From positions 1-19,303 of the forward strand of contig QKII01000301.1 in the NCBI GenBank assembly GCA_003249625.1: a stretch of 19,303 nucleotides of DNA, in the 5' to 3' direction. Positions 6,803-13,521 of this stretch are shown in pieces. The notes beneath the pieces were generated by a model. The model saw only the letters and a program-made list of their open reading frames with translations. It was not told the origin of the DNA and did not search any database. The DNA comes from Propionivibrio sp. Its GTDB lineage: Bacteria; Pseudomonadota; Gammaproteobacteria; Burkholderiales; Rhodocyclaceae. Both the position numbers and the translations under genes were made by a program. Each line of letters starts with the position of its first letter. The stretch's first letter is position 1.

Positions 6803-7404
6803 GAATCAGAAGAGCAGCTCTCTTCGCACCAAGCGACCCGCCCGTTCCCTGATTCAGCGAGGCGGGCAACCAATTCACCCGCAACATCCTCGGGCAGACT
6901 AAAGTCAAACTCGACGAGGGCACCGTGATTCACCGCGTTCAGCGTTACTCCTGCGCGTTCGAGTTCCCTTCGAAGCAGCCCTTCGAGCGCATATGGCACC
7001 TCGCAGCGCAAGTTCCTTTTGCGCACGATCGGCACTTTCTGCGCGGTCAGCAGCGCCTGTGCCACGCTGTCCGTATACGCCCGCACCAGACCACCGGCCC
7101 CAAGCTTGACCCCACCGAAGTAGCGCACCACCGTGGCCAGAACGCCGTCCAGATCCTGATGCCGCAGCACCTCCAGCATCGGTCGCCCAGCCGTGCCGCC
7201 CGGCTCTCCATCATCAACCGCCGCCGACTGTCCGCCGGCCAGCAAGGCCCAGCAGACATGCGCCGCACCGGGATGCTGCGCGCGCAGCTCAGCCACGACC
7301 CTCTGGGCCTCGGCCCGATCGCTCGCCGGCTGCACGCAGCCGATGAAGCGGCTCTTCTTGATCATCAATTCGCTGGTAACCGGGACGGCGAGAGTTTGAG
7401 GCAT
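6799..7404 (-). CDS. yigZ: YigZ/IMPACT-family protein
   Basis: A 201-aa protein of usual family length. The N-terminal UPF0029/Impact domain (about 5-115) has KKSRFIG (16-22), the signature DDGEPGGTAGRPML (64-77) and RYFGGVKLGAGGLVRAY (94-110). The C-terminal DUF1949 ferredoxin-like domain follows at about 125-195. The bacterial role is uncertain; the family is linked to translation control through the eukaryotic homologue IMPACT. The start is either ATG 7404 or GTG 7413; neither has a good ribosome-binding site, and I prefer the ATG. It is convergent with the BLUF gene: the two stop codons overlap at 6799-6802, leaving no room for a terminator. Confidence 0.9.
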   Translation of the reverse strand: MPQTLAVPVTSELMIKKSRFIGCVQPASDRAEAQRVVAELRAQHPGAAHVCWALLAGGQSAAVDDGEPGGTAGRPMLEVLRHQDLDGVLATVVRYFGGVKLGAGGLVRAYTDSVAQALLTAQKVPIVRKRNLRCEVPYALEGLLRRELERAGVTLNAVNHGALVEFDFSLPEDVAGELVARLAESGNGRVAWCEESCSSDS

Positions 7405-7551
7405 ATCAGGCACGCGGTTTAGATTTGTCGGCCAAAAAAGATACGCGGCCTGTCGAGGGAAGACGCGTCGTCTGGAGACTGCGATGGGCGAAAAATTACA
7501 CAGGATGCGACCATTACAGTACTGCTAAGATACGATCCGTTAATCACGAAA

Positions 7552-7605
7552 TTGCGAATAGTCGACCACGTTTTCTAATAAAACAAACAATTCATGCTCG
7601 AGCAT
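7552..7605 (+). promoter_or_regulatory. Candidate promoter and 12-bp palindrome upstream of the diguanylate cyclase gene
   Basis: TTGCGA (7552-7557, 4 of 6) and TCTAAT (7574-7579, 5 of 6) are spaced by 16 bp. About 15 bp further on is a perfect 12-bp palindrome, ATGCTCGAGCAT (7594-7605), placed around +8 to +19, where a repressor could block transcription. No GEMM-type c-di-GMP riboswitch core is seen in the leader. Confidence 0.35.
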
Positions 7606-7654
7606 TCGACCATTAGGTGATCGAGGTGCATTGATCCTTCCGTACAACCATCCA

Positions 7655-9277
7655 ATGCATATCTCGGCACAAAGTTCAGTCAGGAAAGAGATTTTCCGAA
7701 GCAGCATGATCTTTTCATGCTCCATTCTGGTTGTATTCAGTCTTTTTTTCTCAAACGTCCTTTACCGCTCGGGGATTTCGAAAGCCAACGATATTATCAA
7801 GCAGAGGAATATCGCCGTTAATTACTTCATCGATGGCTATTTTTCCAAAGTAAATAACACTATTGAGGTTCTGGCAGACAACAAGGATGTTCAGAATCTC
7901 CCTTGGCTTGAACTGGCGGGCCGAGAGCGAGTCTTGAGCCTGTTCAGATCCTTCACGAAAGCCAACCCCAATCTCACGTATATCTATTCAGGATATGAAA
8001 CGAAGGATCTGATAATCAACGATTACGATACCCCGGACGGATTCGATTCGACAAAGCGTCCATGGTATCAAGCGGCGATGGCGGTGAAGCCAAAACTATT
8101 GACTGGCCTTCCCTATCAGGACATAAAAGACAAAACATGGCTATTTGCAACAGGTAAGGCCTTGCTCAGTGACGAACATGGCTACTCCGGCGTCGTGTCG
8201 AGCGACAGTTCCGTGCAAAAGGTCGCTGACATGCTCAATCAACGGGGTGATGTATATAGATCATCCTACAGCTTTGTGACGAAACTCGACGGCGAAATCA
8301 TTCTCCACCACAACGGTGATTACCTTCAAAAACACATATCGGAAATTACAGGCACTCGCCTGCCCCTAAAGGAAGAGGGGGGTAGTTTGGCCCTTACTCT
8401 GGACGGCAAACACAAAATGGCCTATTACAGCCGTTCCAAGGAAACAGACTGGCTGATCTTCACCGTCGTTGATAAAGCTGAAATCACTGCACCTGTTATT
8501 TGGCAAATATTGTTTTGTACCGTACTGACAGGGCTGATTGCCGTTCTGCTCGGTCTCGCCCAAAGTTCGTTGCTGAGTCGGCGATTTTCAACTCCGCTGC
8601 TTGAACTTCGAGAGAAGGTCAAATCCATCATTCGTGGAGATCCAGAGAAAGATTCAGACTACAGCTATCCGAGAAATGAAATTGGGATCATTGCCAGCGA
8701 AGTGGAACAGCTGGCCGCTCACGAATTCTATGCACGATCCAAGCTGCTCGAGGATGCGAATAGACTCCTCGCAGAAAAGAACCGGGAGCTGGAAAGGCTG
8801 TACATCACTGACTGGCTTACCGGGCTGTACAACCGTCACAAGATGGACACCGATCTCCAACATGAGCTCCAGCGCTCGGTGCGGTACAACAGTGTTTTTT
8901 CGGTCATTTTGTTCGACATAGACTGGTTTAAGCAAATCAACGACACCCATGGCCACCCGGCTGGAGATTCCGTGCTTCGGGAACTCGCGCAATTGCTGAG
9001 AGCTAATTTGCGCGTCACGGAAATCCCGTGTCGATGGGGCGGGGAGGAGTTTCTCATTTTGTGTCCCGAGACACGCCAGAAAGAAGCCAAGGCGCTTGGT
9101 ATCAGACTCTGTTCATTAGTCGAAAACCATCGCTTCACCGTGGATGCACGCGTTACGATCAGCGTCGGTGTTACGGAGTTCACGGGCACTGAAAAAATCA
9201 ATGAGTTGATCACGCGTGTGGATGAAAACCTGTACGCTGCCAAGCATAATGGCAGAAACACTGTCATAGCGCGTTGA
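7655..9277 (+). CDS. Membrane diguanylate cyclase with dCache sensor (dCache-HAMP-GGEEF)
   Basis: About 540 aa, predicted to make c-di-GMP from two GTP at the inner membrane. Order: TM1 about 18-37; periplasmic dCache sensor about 39-275; TM2 about 282-304; HAMP-like linker 305-358; short coiled coil 360-382 (LLEDANRLLAEKNRELERL); GGDEF domain 383-540 opening with ITDWLTGLYNR. The active site is GGEEF (462-466), and FDIDWFKQIND supplies the metal Asp. The inhibitory I-site position is R453-x-x-E456 rather than RxxD. The sensor carries KRPWY (134-138), as in amino-acid-binding dCache domains. The start is uncertain: ATG 7655 lacks a Shine-Dalgarno sequence, while TTG 7631 (548 aa) has GAGG 4 nt upstream. 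Base composition is visibly more AT-rich than the neighbours, suggesting transfer. Confidence 0.92.
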   Translation: MHISAQSSVRKEIFRSSMIFSCSILVVFSLFFSNVLYRSGISKANDIIKQRNIAVNYFIDGYFSKVNNTIEVLADNKDVQNLPWLELAGRERVLSLFRSFTKANPNLTYIYSGYETKDLIINDYDTPDGFDSTKRPWYQAAMAVKPKLLTGLPYQDIKDKTWLFATGKALLSDEHGYSGVVSSDSSVQKVADMLNQRGDVYRSSYSFVTKLDGEIILHHNGDYLQKHISEITGTRLPLKEEGGSLALTLDGKHKMAYYSRSKETDWLIFTVVDKAEITAPVIWQILFCTVLTGLIAVLLGLAQSSLLSRRFSTPLLELREKVKSIIRGDPEKDSDYSYPRNEIGIIASEVEQLAAHEFYARSKLLEDANRLLAEKNRELERLYITDWLTGLYNRHKMDTDLQHELQRSVRYNSVFSVILFDIDWFKQINDTHGHPAGDSVLRELAQLLRANLRVTEIPCRWGGEEFLILCPETRQKEAKALGIRLCSLVENHRFTVDARVTISVGVTEFTGTEKINELITRVDENLYAAKHNGRNTVIAR

Positions 9278-9476
9278 ATACGGGCAACGAGGTCCGATCA
9301 CCAGGCACCGCCGCCGTATCAGTGGCAGCGATCAGGCCGTGAGGATTCAATCTTCCAGTCGCGCCCAAGAATGGAAGGATCATGCGCTTATGCCAAAGAG
9401 CCACCAGGAATACGAGAGAAATGACATTCCGATGCGACGGGATAGTCCTCGCGAAAACCTGCCAAGGAGCACCGCC

Positions 9477-9851
9477 ATGCGACAACCCTACGCCACCGTG
9501 CCTGCCTATATCACCAAGGACGGTTCAACGATCCGCGAACTGATGCACCCGGCGGTTCACAAAAACGCACAACAGAGCCTCGCCGAAGCCACCGTCCCTG
9601 CCGGCACACGCACCCTGATGCACCGTCACCAGCGAAGCGAGGAGATCTACCACGTCACTTCCGGACGCGGCCTGATGACGCTCGGAAGGGAGCGTTTCGA
9701 CATCGTGACGGGGGATACCATCTGCATTGCCCCGGGCGTCGCCCACTGTGTCGAGGCCTCCGGAAGCGAGGCGTTAACCATCCTGTGCTGCTGTTCCCCT
9801 CCCTATGCTCACGACGATACCGAATTGATCAACCCAGCCGATGAACAATGA
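9477..9851 (+). CDS. Small single-domain cupin protein
   Basis: A 124-aa cupin_2 (RmlC-like) barrel. Motif 1 is HRHQRSEEIYHVTSGRGLMTLG (starting at His49, with His51 and Glu55/56), and motif 2 is GDTICIAPGVAHCV (79-92, His90), giving a complete three-His-plus-Glu metal site. Its substrate cannot be read from the sequence; small cupins of this kind include dioxygenase-like and sugar-binding proteins. ATG 9477 was chosen because AAGGAG lies 7 nt upstream (9464-9469); in-frame codons back to 9339 add a non-cupin extension. A CCC run (104-106) near the end of the barrel is unusual. It stands alone on the plus strand. Confidence 0.85.
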   Translation: MRQPYATVPAYITKDGSTIRELMHPAVHKNAQQSLAEATVPAGTRTLMHRHQRSEEIYHVTSGRGLMTLGRERFDIVTGDTICIAPGVAHCVEASGSEALTILCCCSPPYAHDDTELINPADEQ

Positions 9852-10001
9852 CAGCGCACGGAAGAATCACAGTTGGTTACACATCGACCCAGCAAGACCC
9901 ACAGACGAGCCAGAAGCACAGGCCTAGAATTCAGTCATTGCTTCAGCGCCCCCGCTGACAATGTTTGACCCTCCCTGACCCATCGCAACGATGGGACTTT
10001 C

Positions 10002-10034
10002 AATCCCGTGCCACACCGGCGCGGGATTTTTTTT
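10002..10034 (+). terminator. Rho-independent terminator preceded by a second hairpin
   Basis: An 11-bp stem with one G-U pair (10002-10012 with 10018-10028), a 5-nt loop and a T8 tract (10027-10034), active on the plus strand. Just upstream is another perfect 7-bp hairpin, CCCATCG-CAA-CGATGGG (9979-9995). It may end the cupin transcript 150 bp after its stop, or the end of a separate small RNA. On the minus strand there is no U-run, so it does not serve the convergent gene. Confidence 0.88.
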
Positions 10035-10067
10035 GGCAGATTATCTCAGTCCTCATCGCCGGGAACG

Positions 10068-10913
10068 TCAACCGGCCGGCGCCTGCTCGTTCTGGGCATT
10101 GTCGCTCGCTGACTTGCGCAACAGTTCAATGATCATCGCCGCCGTCTGCTCGATCGAACGATTGCTGACGTCGATGATCGGCCAGCCGCAGCGCACGAAC
10201 AGACGCTTGGCCTCGATGATTTCCTTGCGCAGGAGATCCTGATCGGCGTAGGTCGTATTTTCCTCGTCATTGAGGCTCTTCAAGCGAGCCGTTCGAATCA
10301 GGGCGAGCCGTGCCGGGTTGATCGTCAGGCCGACGACCAGCGGCCCTTTCAGTCGCAACAGGCCAGCCGGCGGCTGCGCGCCGGGGACCAGCGGCACGTT
10401 GGCCGCCTTGACGCCGCGCGATGCGAGATACATGCACGTGGGCGTCTTGGTCGAACGAGAAACACCGACGACGACGACATCGGCCGTCTCGAGATCATTC
10501 CCGCCGATACCATCATCATGAGCCAGTGTGTACTTCATTGCCTCGATGCGCCGGTAATAGTCTTCGTCGAACGCATCGCCGGAGCTGGTGAAGTACTTGA
10601 CCGGCGCATCGGAAAACTTTGCCAGCCGGCCAATCAAGGGCTCCAACGCAAATTGGAAAGGAATGTGCAACTGACGGCACCCTTCTTCCAGCGCCTCGCG
10701 CACATCGCCGTGGCTGATGCTGTGAATGACGAATCCGGGCGAGGTCTCAAGCTCCGTCAGGATCTGCGGCAACTGGTCCATGCGGCGTACCATCTTCCAG
10801 AGCCGTCGCTTGACCTCGACGCCTTCCAGTTGCGTCACTGCATTGCGCGCGAGCATTTCGACCAACTCGCCCGAGGCATGCGAGATAAGGTTTATGTTTA
10901 TCTTCTTCTTCAA
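10068..10913 (-). CDS. PEP synthase / pyruvate phosphate dikinase regulatory protein (kinase-pyrophosphorylase, DUF299)
   Basis: A 281-aa bifunctional regulator that phosphorylates (using ADP) and dephosphorylates the catalytic Thr region of PEP synthase or PPDK. The P-loop is GVSRSTKT (150-157), followed by PTCMYLASRG and NVPLVPG; YTLAHDDG (128-135) and the C-terminal VSNRSIEQTA (249-258) are family marks. The N-terminus reads LISHASGELVEMLARN, where most members have SDSTGET or SDGTGIT, so the usual Asp is His12. The start is TTG 10913: a full AAGGAGG site lies 8 nt upstream and the next ATG is 19 codons in. The gene is 35 bp downstream of the SDR gene, not beside a PEP synthase gene as is often seen. 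PpsR versus PPDK specificity is unresolved. Confidence 0.87.
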   Translation of the reverse strand: MKKKININLISHASGELVEMLARNAVTQLEGVEVKRRLWKMVRRMDQLPQILTELETSPGFVIHSISHGDVREALEEGCRQLHIPFQFALEPLIGRLAKFSDAPVKYFTSSGDAFDEDYYRRIEAMKYTLAHDDGIGGNDLETADVVVVGVSRSTKTPTCMYLASRGVKAANVPLVPGAQPPAGLLRLKGPLVVGLTINPARLALIRTARLKSLNDEENTTYADQDLLRKEIIEAKRLFVRCGWPIIDVSNRSIEQTAAMIIELLRKSASDNAQNEQAPAG

Positions 10914-10948
10914 GGCGCTGGCCTCCTTTCGCCCTGCCGCTCACTCGT

Positions 10949-11701
10949 TCAGCGGTGATAGCCACCGTCGAGACGCATCACGCAGCCGTTGATCATGACA
11001 TTGTGCATCACGTGAATCGCCAGCATGGCGAACTCGGCGGGGTCGCCAAAGCGGTGGGGGAACGGGATCTGCCGAGCCAGCCGGGAATCGAGGTTCTTCT
11101 CGATGTCGAACAGCGTCTGGGTTCCGAACAGTCCCGGCGCAATCCCGACGACGCGGATACCCTGCGGCCCCAGTTCGCGCGCGGCAGGAAGAATCATGCT
11201 GACCACGCCGCCTTTCGACGCGGCATAGGCCGCCTCGCCGATCTGGCCTTCATACGCCGAGACGGAGGCGGTCAGCAGGATGACCCCGCGCTCGCCGTTC
11301 GCCGTTGGCGACAGGGCCGCCATTTCCGCTGCCGCCAGCCGCAGCATGTTGTAGGTGGAAATCAGGTTGGTATCGACCAGCTTGCGGAAGTCCCCCAAGC
11401 GCATCGGTCCGTTGTCACCGACGATCGGCTCGAAATGACCGCGGCCGACACAATGCACCAGCACGCGGGTCGCCCCATGCTTTTCCCGCGCCAGGGCAAT
11501 CGCCTGCTCCGACGCCTCGGCGTCCGTAACGTCGCACGGGATGGCAAACGCCCCGATCTCGTCGGCGATTTTCTGGACACCGTCCGCATCGATGTCGATA
11601 AGGCTGACCTTGGCTCCCGCGTCCACCAGGTGGCGCGCCGTTTCCGCCCCCAACCCCGAGGCGGCGCCCGTCACCACGGCCGGACAACCCCACAAGTCCA
11701 T
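10949..11701 (-). CDS. SDR-family dehydrogenase, resembling 3-hydroxyacyl-CoA dehydrogenase type 2
   Basis: A 250-aa classical short-chain dehydrogenase. TGAASGLG (11-18) binds the nucleotide, and Asp36 (LIDID) points to NAD rather than NADP. The catalytic residues are Asn112 (DTNLIST), Ser146, Tyr159 and Lys163 (YAASK). The usual NAG motif after beta-4 reads HCVGRG (83-88). The sequence up to VIL.ASVSAYEGQIGEAAYAASKGG resembles HSD10-type 3-hydroxy(-2-methyl)acyl-CoA dehydrogenases of fatty or branched-chain acid breakdown, ending with a C-terminal LDGGYHR. The start has GGGAG 7 nt upstream. The kinase/pyrophosphorylase gene follows after 35 bp, so the two probably share a transcript. The exact substrate is inferred by resemblance only. 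Confidence 0.85.
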   Translation of the reverse strand: MDLWGCPAVVTGAASGLGAETARHLVDAGAKVSLIDIDADGVQKIADEIGAFAIPCDVTDAEASEQAIALAREKHGATRVLVHCVGRGHFEPIVGDNGPMRLGDFRKLVDTNLISTYNMLRLAAAEMAALSPTANGERGVILLTASVSAYEGQIGEAAYAASKGGVVSMILPAARELGPQGIRVVGIAPGLFGTQTLFDIEKNLDSRLARQIPFPHRFGDPAEFAMLAIHVMHNVMINGCVMRLDGGYHR

Positions 11702-11748
11702 TCTGATTCTCCCAATCGTTGCAAAGCGCTGCTTCCGCGCGAGGGGCT

Positions 11749-11774
11749 ATTATCTGGACATGCGCAGACGCATG
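11749..11774 (-). promoter_or_regulatory. Candidate SDR-gene promoter element with inverted-repeat operator
   Basis: On the minus strand a -10-like GATAAT (11754-11749, 5 of 6) lies 47 bp upstream of the SDR start. Directly upstream of it is the perfect inverted repeat CATGCG-TCTG-CGCATG (11774-11759). A matching -35 is weak, so the repeat may be the site of an activator or of a repressor that covers the promoter. Confidence 0.35.
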
Positions 11775-11834
11775 CAAACTTTAATCGGGATCTGTTACGC
11801 GACACACCATGATCCGAAGCAGGGCTACCGCTGG

Positions 11835-12401
11835 CTAAAACTTGAGGCTCCTTGCAACCTCCGGGCTCGGACAAAAGAGAGCTCCGACCAGCAGCAAGTG
11901 GTCAGGCACGCCGTTTTCCGGCCAAGGCACCCGCTGCCCGGCCAGCCCCTCGGCCAGTCCTGTCACATCAAAGCCGATCGCCTCGAGGGAATAGCGCAAC
12001 CGCGACGGAACGCAGCAGGCGATTCCACGGGGACGCGTACACGCGGAGCAACCGTCGCAGTGACCAGCCACCAGGGCAATGGCTTCGCCGCACTCCTTTT
12101 CGCGTAGCGTCTCGCAAAGAATCTTTCGTCCTGAGAGAAAAAGATCGACAAGTCCCTCCTTTGTTGCCCCCGGATCCACCGGCATCTTGAACGTCACCAG
12201 CACAGCGTGGCTCCACTCTCCAAGTTGCGCCAGCGGAGGCTCGGCAAAGGGCGGGCAGGACCAGAACATTCCGTATTTCTCGCAAGCCTGACAGTACGAC
12301 TGAATGCGCTCCCGGTCGTAATAACGCATCATCTCCGCCCGACTGACGAGCACGGTCTGAAAAGATTGCTGCATGCTATGAAATACGCTTTGTCTCATCA
12401 T
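11835..12401 (-). CDS. DUF2284 predicted metal-binding protein
   Basis: A 188-aa protein with the Cys pattern of DUF2284. CQACEKYGMFWSCPPF is at about 36-51, and CDGCSACTRPRGIACCVPS lies in the middle, resembling ferredoxin-like iron-sulphur or metal sites. The segment RYSLEAIGFDVTGLAEG, near the end, is also typical of the family. Function is unknown; homologues occur beside redox and corrinoid-linked genes, but nothing here ties it to such a system. The start is ATG 12401 (MMRQSVF), with GAGG 9 nt upstream; the in-frame sequence further up (to 12593) looks non-coding. It is a single gene, 133 bp upstream of the SDR gene on the same strand. Confidence 0.85.
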   Translation of the reverse strand: MMRQSVFHSMQQSFQTVLVSRAEMMRYYDRERIQSYCQACEKYGMFWSCPPFAEPPLAQLGEWSHAVLVTFKMPVDPGATKEGLVDLFLSGRKILCETLREKECGEAIALVAGHCDGCSACTRPRGIACCVPSRLRYSLEAIGFDVTGLAEGLAGQRVPWPENGVPDHLLLVGALFCPSPEVARSLKF

Positions 12402-12501
12402 CAGGACACGCCTCGATGGTTGATGTGAATCACAGCAACCATACCGCGTACCGCAAGGCAAGCGGCGGTTTGACGTCGAAAAAACCTGCGCGAACGCCGC
12501 A

Positions 12502-12646
12502 TTTCCGGCCGGAAAAGTCAAGCTTTCTACCGAGATTGTCCGGCGATGCGTTGGAGGTTCAGTGCAGGAAACAGCAAAGCCGGCGCCCGGCACGAGTTGT
12601 TTCCGACGACAGCCGAACCAGAGTTAGCCTTTGTATCGGCCGATAC
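12502..12646. repeat. Two perfect 14-bp palindromes in the DUF2284-hutG intergenic region
   Basis: TTTCCGGCCGGAAA (12502-12515) and GTATCGGCCGATAC (12633-12646) are both perfect and share a CGGCCG centre. The first lies about 100 bp upstream of the DUF2284 start; the second about 30 bp after the hutG stop. Neither is followed by a T-run on either strand, so neither is a typical terminator. The rest of the 275-bp gap shows no gene. Confidence 0.6.
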
Positions 12647-12676
12647 GCCGAGGAAGATGCCGTATCGAGGTTCCCT

Positions 12677-13495
12677 TCACTTCGAACAAAAAGACAATGT
12701 GGCTTCCACCATTTTTCGAAGATGTGGCTGCACGCGCTCGGCAAGCTCGGGTCGATAATCGAAGGGGTACTCCTCCTGCATGTACGTGCTCTGCGCCATC
12801 TCCAGCTGGAGCGCATGAACGTTTCGCGCCGGTTGGCCGTAATGGCGCGTGATGTAGCCACCGGTGAAACGTCCGTTAACCACTGCCGTATAGCCGTCCG
12901 TTGCCGCTTCCGTTGCGCGTCCTGAAACCGCATCCTGCATGGCCCGTGCGCAACTGGCCCCCTGCGCGGTCCCGATATTGAAATCGGGCAGCTTGCCCGT
13001 AAAGAAACGCGGCAGCACCGAACGGATGGAGTGCGCGTCCCACAACACGGCAACACCATGAACAGCCCTCAAACGTTCCAACTCGTCCGCGAGCTTGTCG
13101 TGGTACGGTTGCCATACGGCGCCACGGCGCTGTTCAATCTCTTCTGCATTCGGCTCGGCGCCTGCAAGGTAGAGCGGAGCATCGTCGAAATCATCGACCG
13201 GACACAGGCCGGTTACGCTCTGCCCCGGATACAGACTGGCCCCGTCAGGTGGCCTGTTGAGGTCCACAACATATCGCGAGTGCGTCGCAACCAGCACTGA
13301 AGCACCGATTTCCTGCGCAAAGGCATACAGTCGTGGCAGATGCCAGTCCGTATCGGGAATCCGTCGCGCTTCGGGCGTCAGGCGCTCGGCCAGCGCCGGC
13401 GGAAGATAAGTCCCGACGTGGGGCATTGAAATCAACAACGGGCAACGACCTGCCTGAAAAGTATAGGCGGGTTGGTCTGTAACAGGCTGGGACAT
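12677..13495 (-). CDS. hutG: N-formylglutamate deformylase
   Basis: A 272-aa N-formylglutamate amidohydrolase that releases formate and L-glutamate, the last step of the five-step histidine pathway. Family marks are LLISMPHVGTYLP (20-32) with a metal-site His, IPDTDWHLPRLYAF (46-59), VVDLNRPPDG (76-85), LWDAHSIRS (about 168-176) and the C-terminal LQLEMAQSTYM. The start has GAGGAAC a few bases upstream. It is the last gene of the minus-strand operon and begins 26 bp after the hutF stop, so the enzyme receives its substrate directly from the HutF reaction. Confidence 0.93.
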   Translation of the reverse strand: MSQPVTDQPAYTFQAGRCPLLISMPHVGTYLPPALAERLTPEARRIPDTDWHLPRLYAFAQEIGASVLVATHSRYVVDLNRPPDGASLYPGQSVTGLCPVDDFDDAPLYLAGAEPNAEEIEQRRGAVWQPYHDKLADELERLRAVHGVAVLWDAHSIRSVLPRFFTGKLPDFNIGTAQGASCARAMQDAVSGRATEAATDGYTAVVNGRFTGGYITRHYGQPARNVHALQLEMAQSTYMQEEYPFDYRPELAERVQPHLRKMVEATLSFCSK

Positions 13496-13521
13496 TAAAA
13501 GTTCCTCAAAGAATGGGTGGC

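Noticed and set aside
7414..7654. c-di-GMP riboswitch in the diguanylate cyclase leader
   Set aside because: No GEMM-like conserved core or tetraloop-receptor arrangement was recognisable.
12402..12593. N-terminal extension of the DUF2284 protein from 12593
   Set aside because: The extra residues do not fit the family, include the palindrome at 12502-12515, and ATG 12401 has an acceptable ribosome-binding site.
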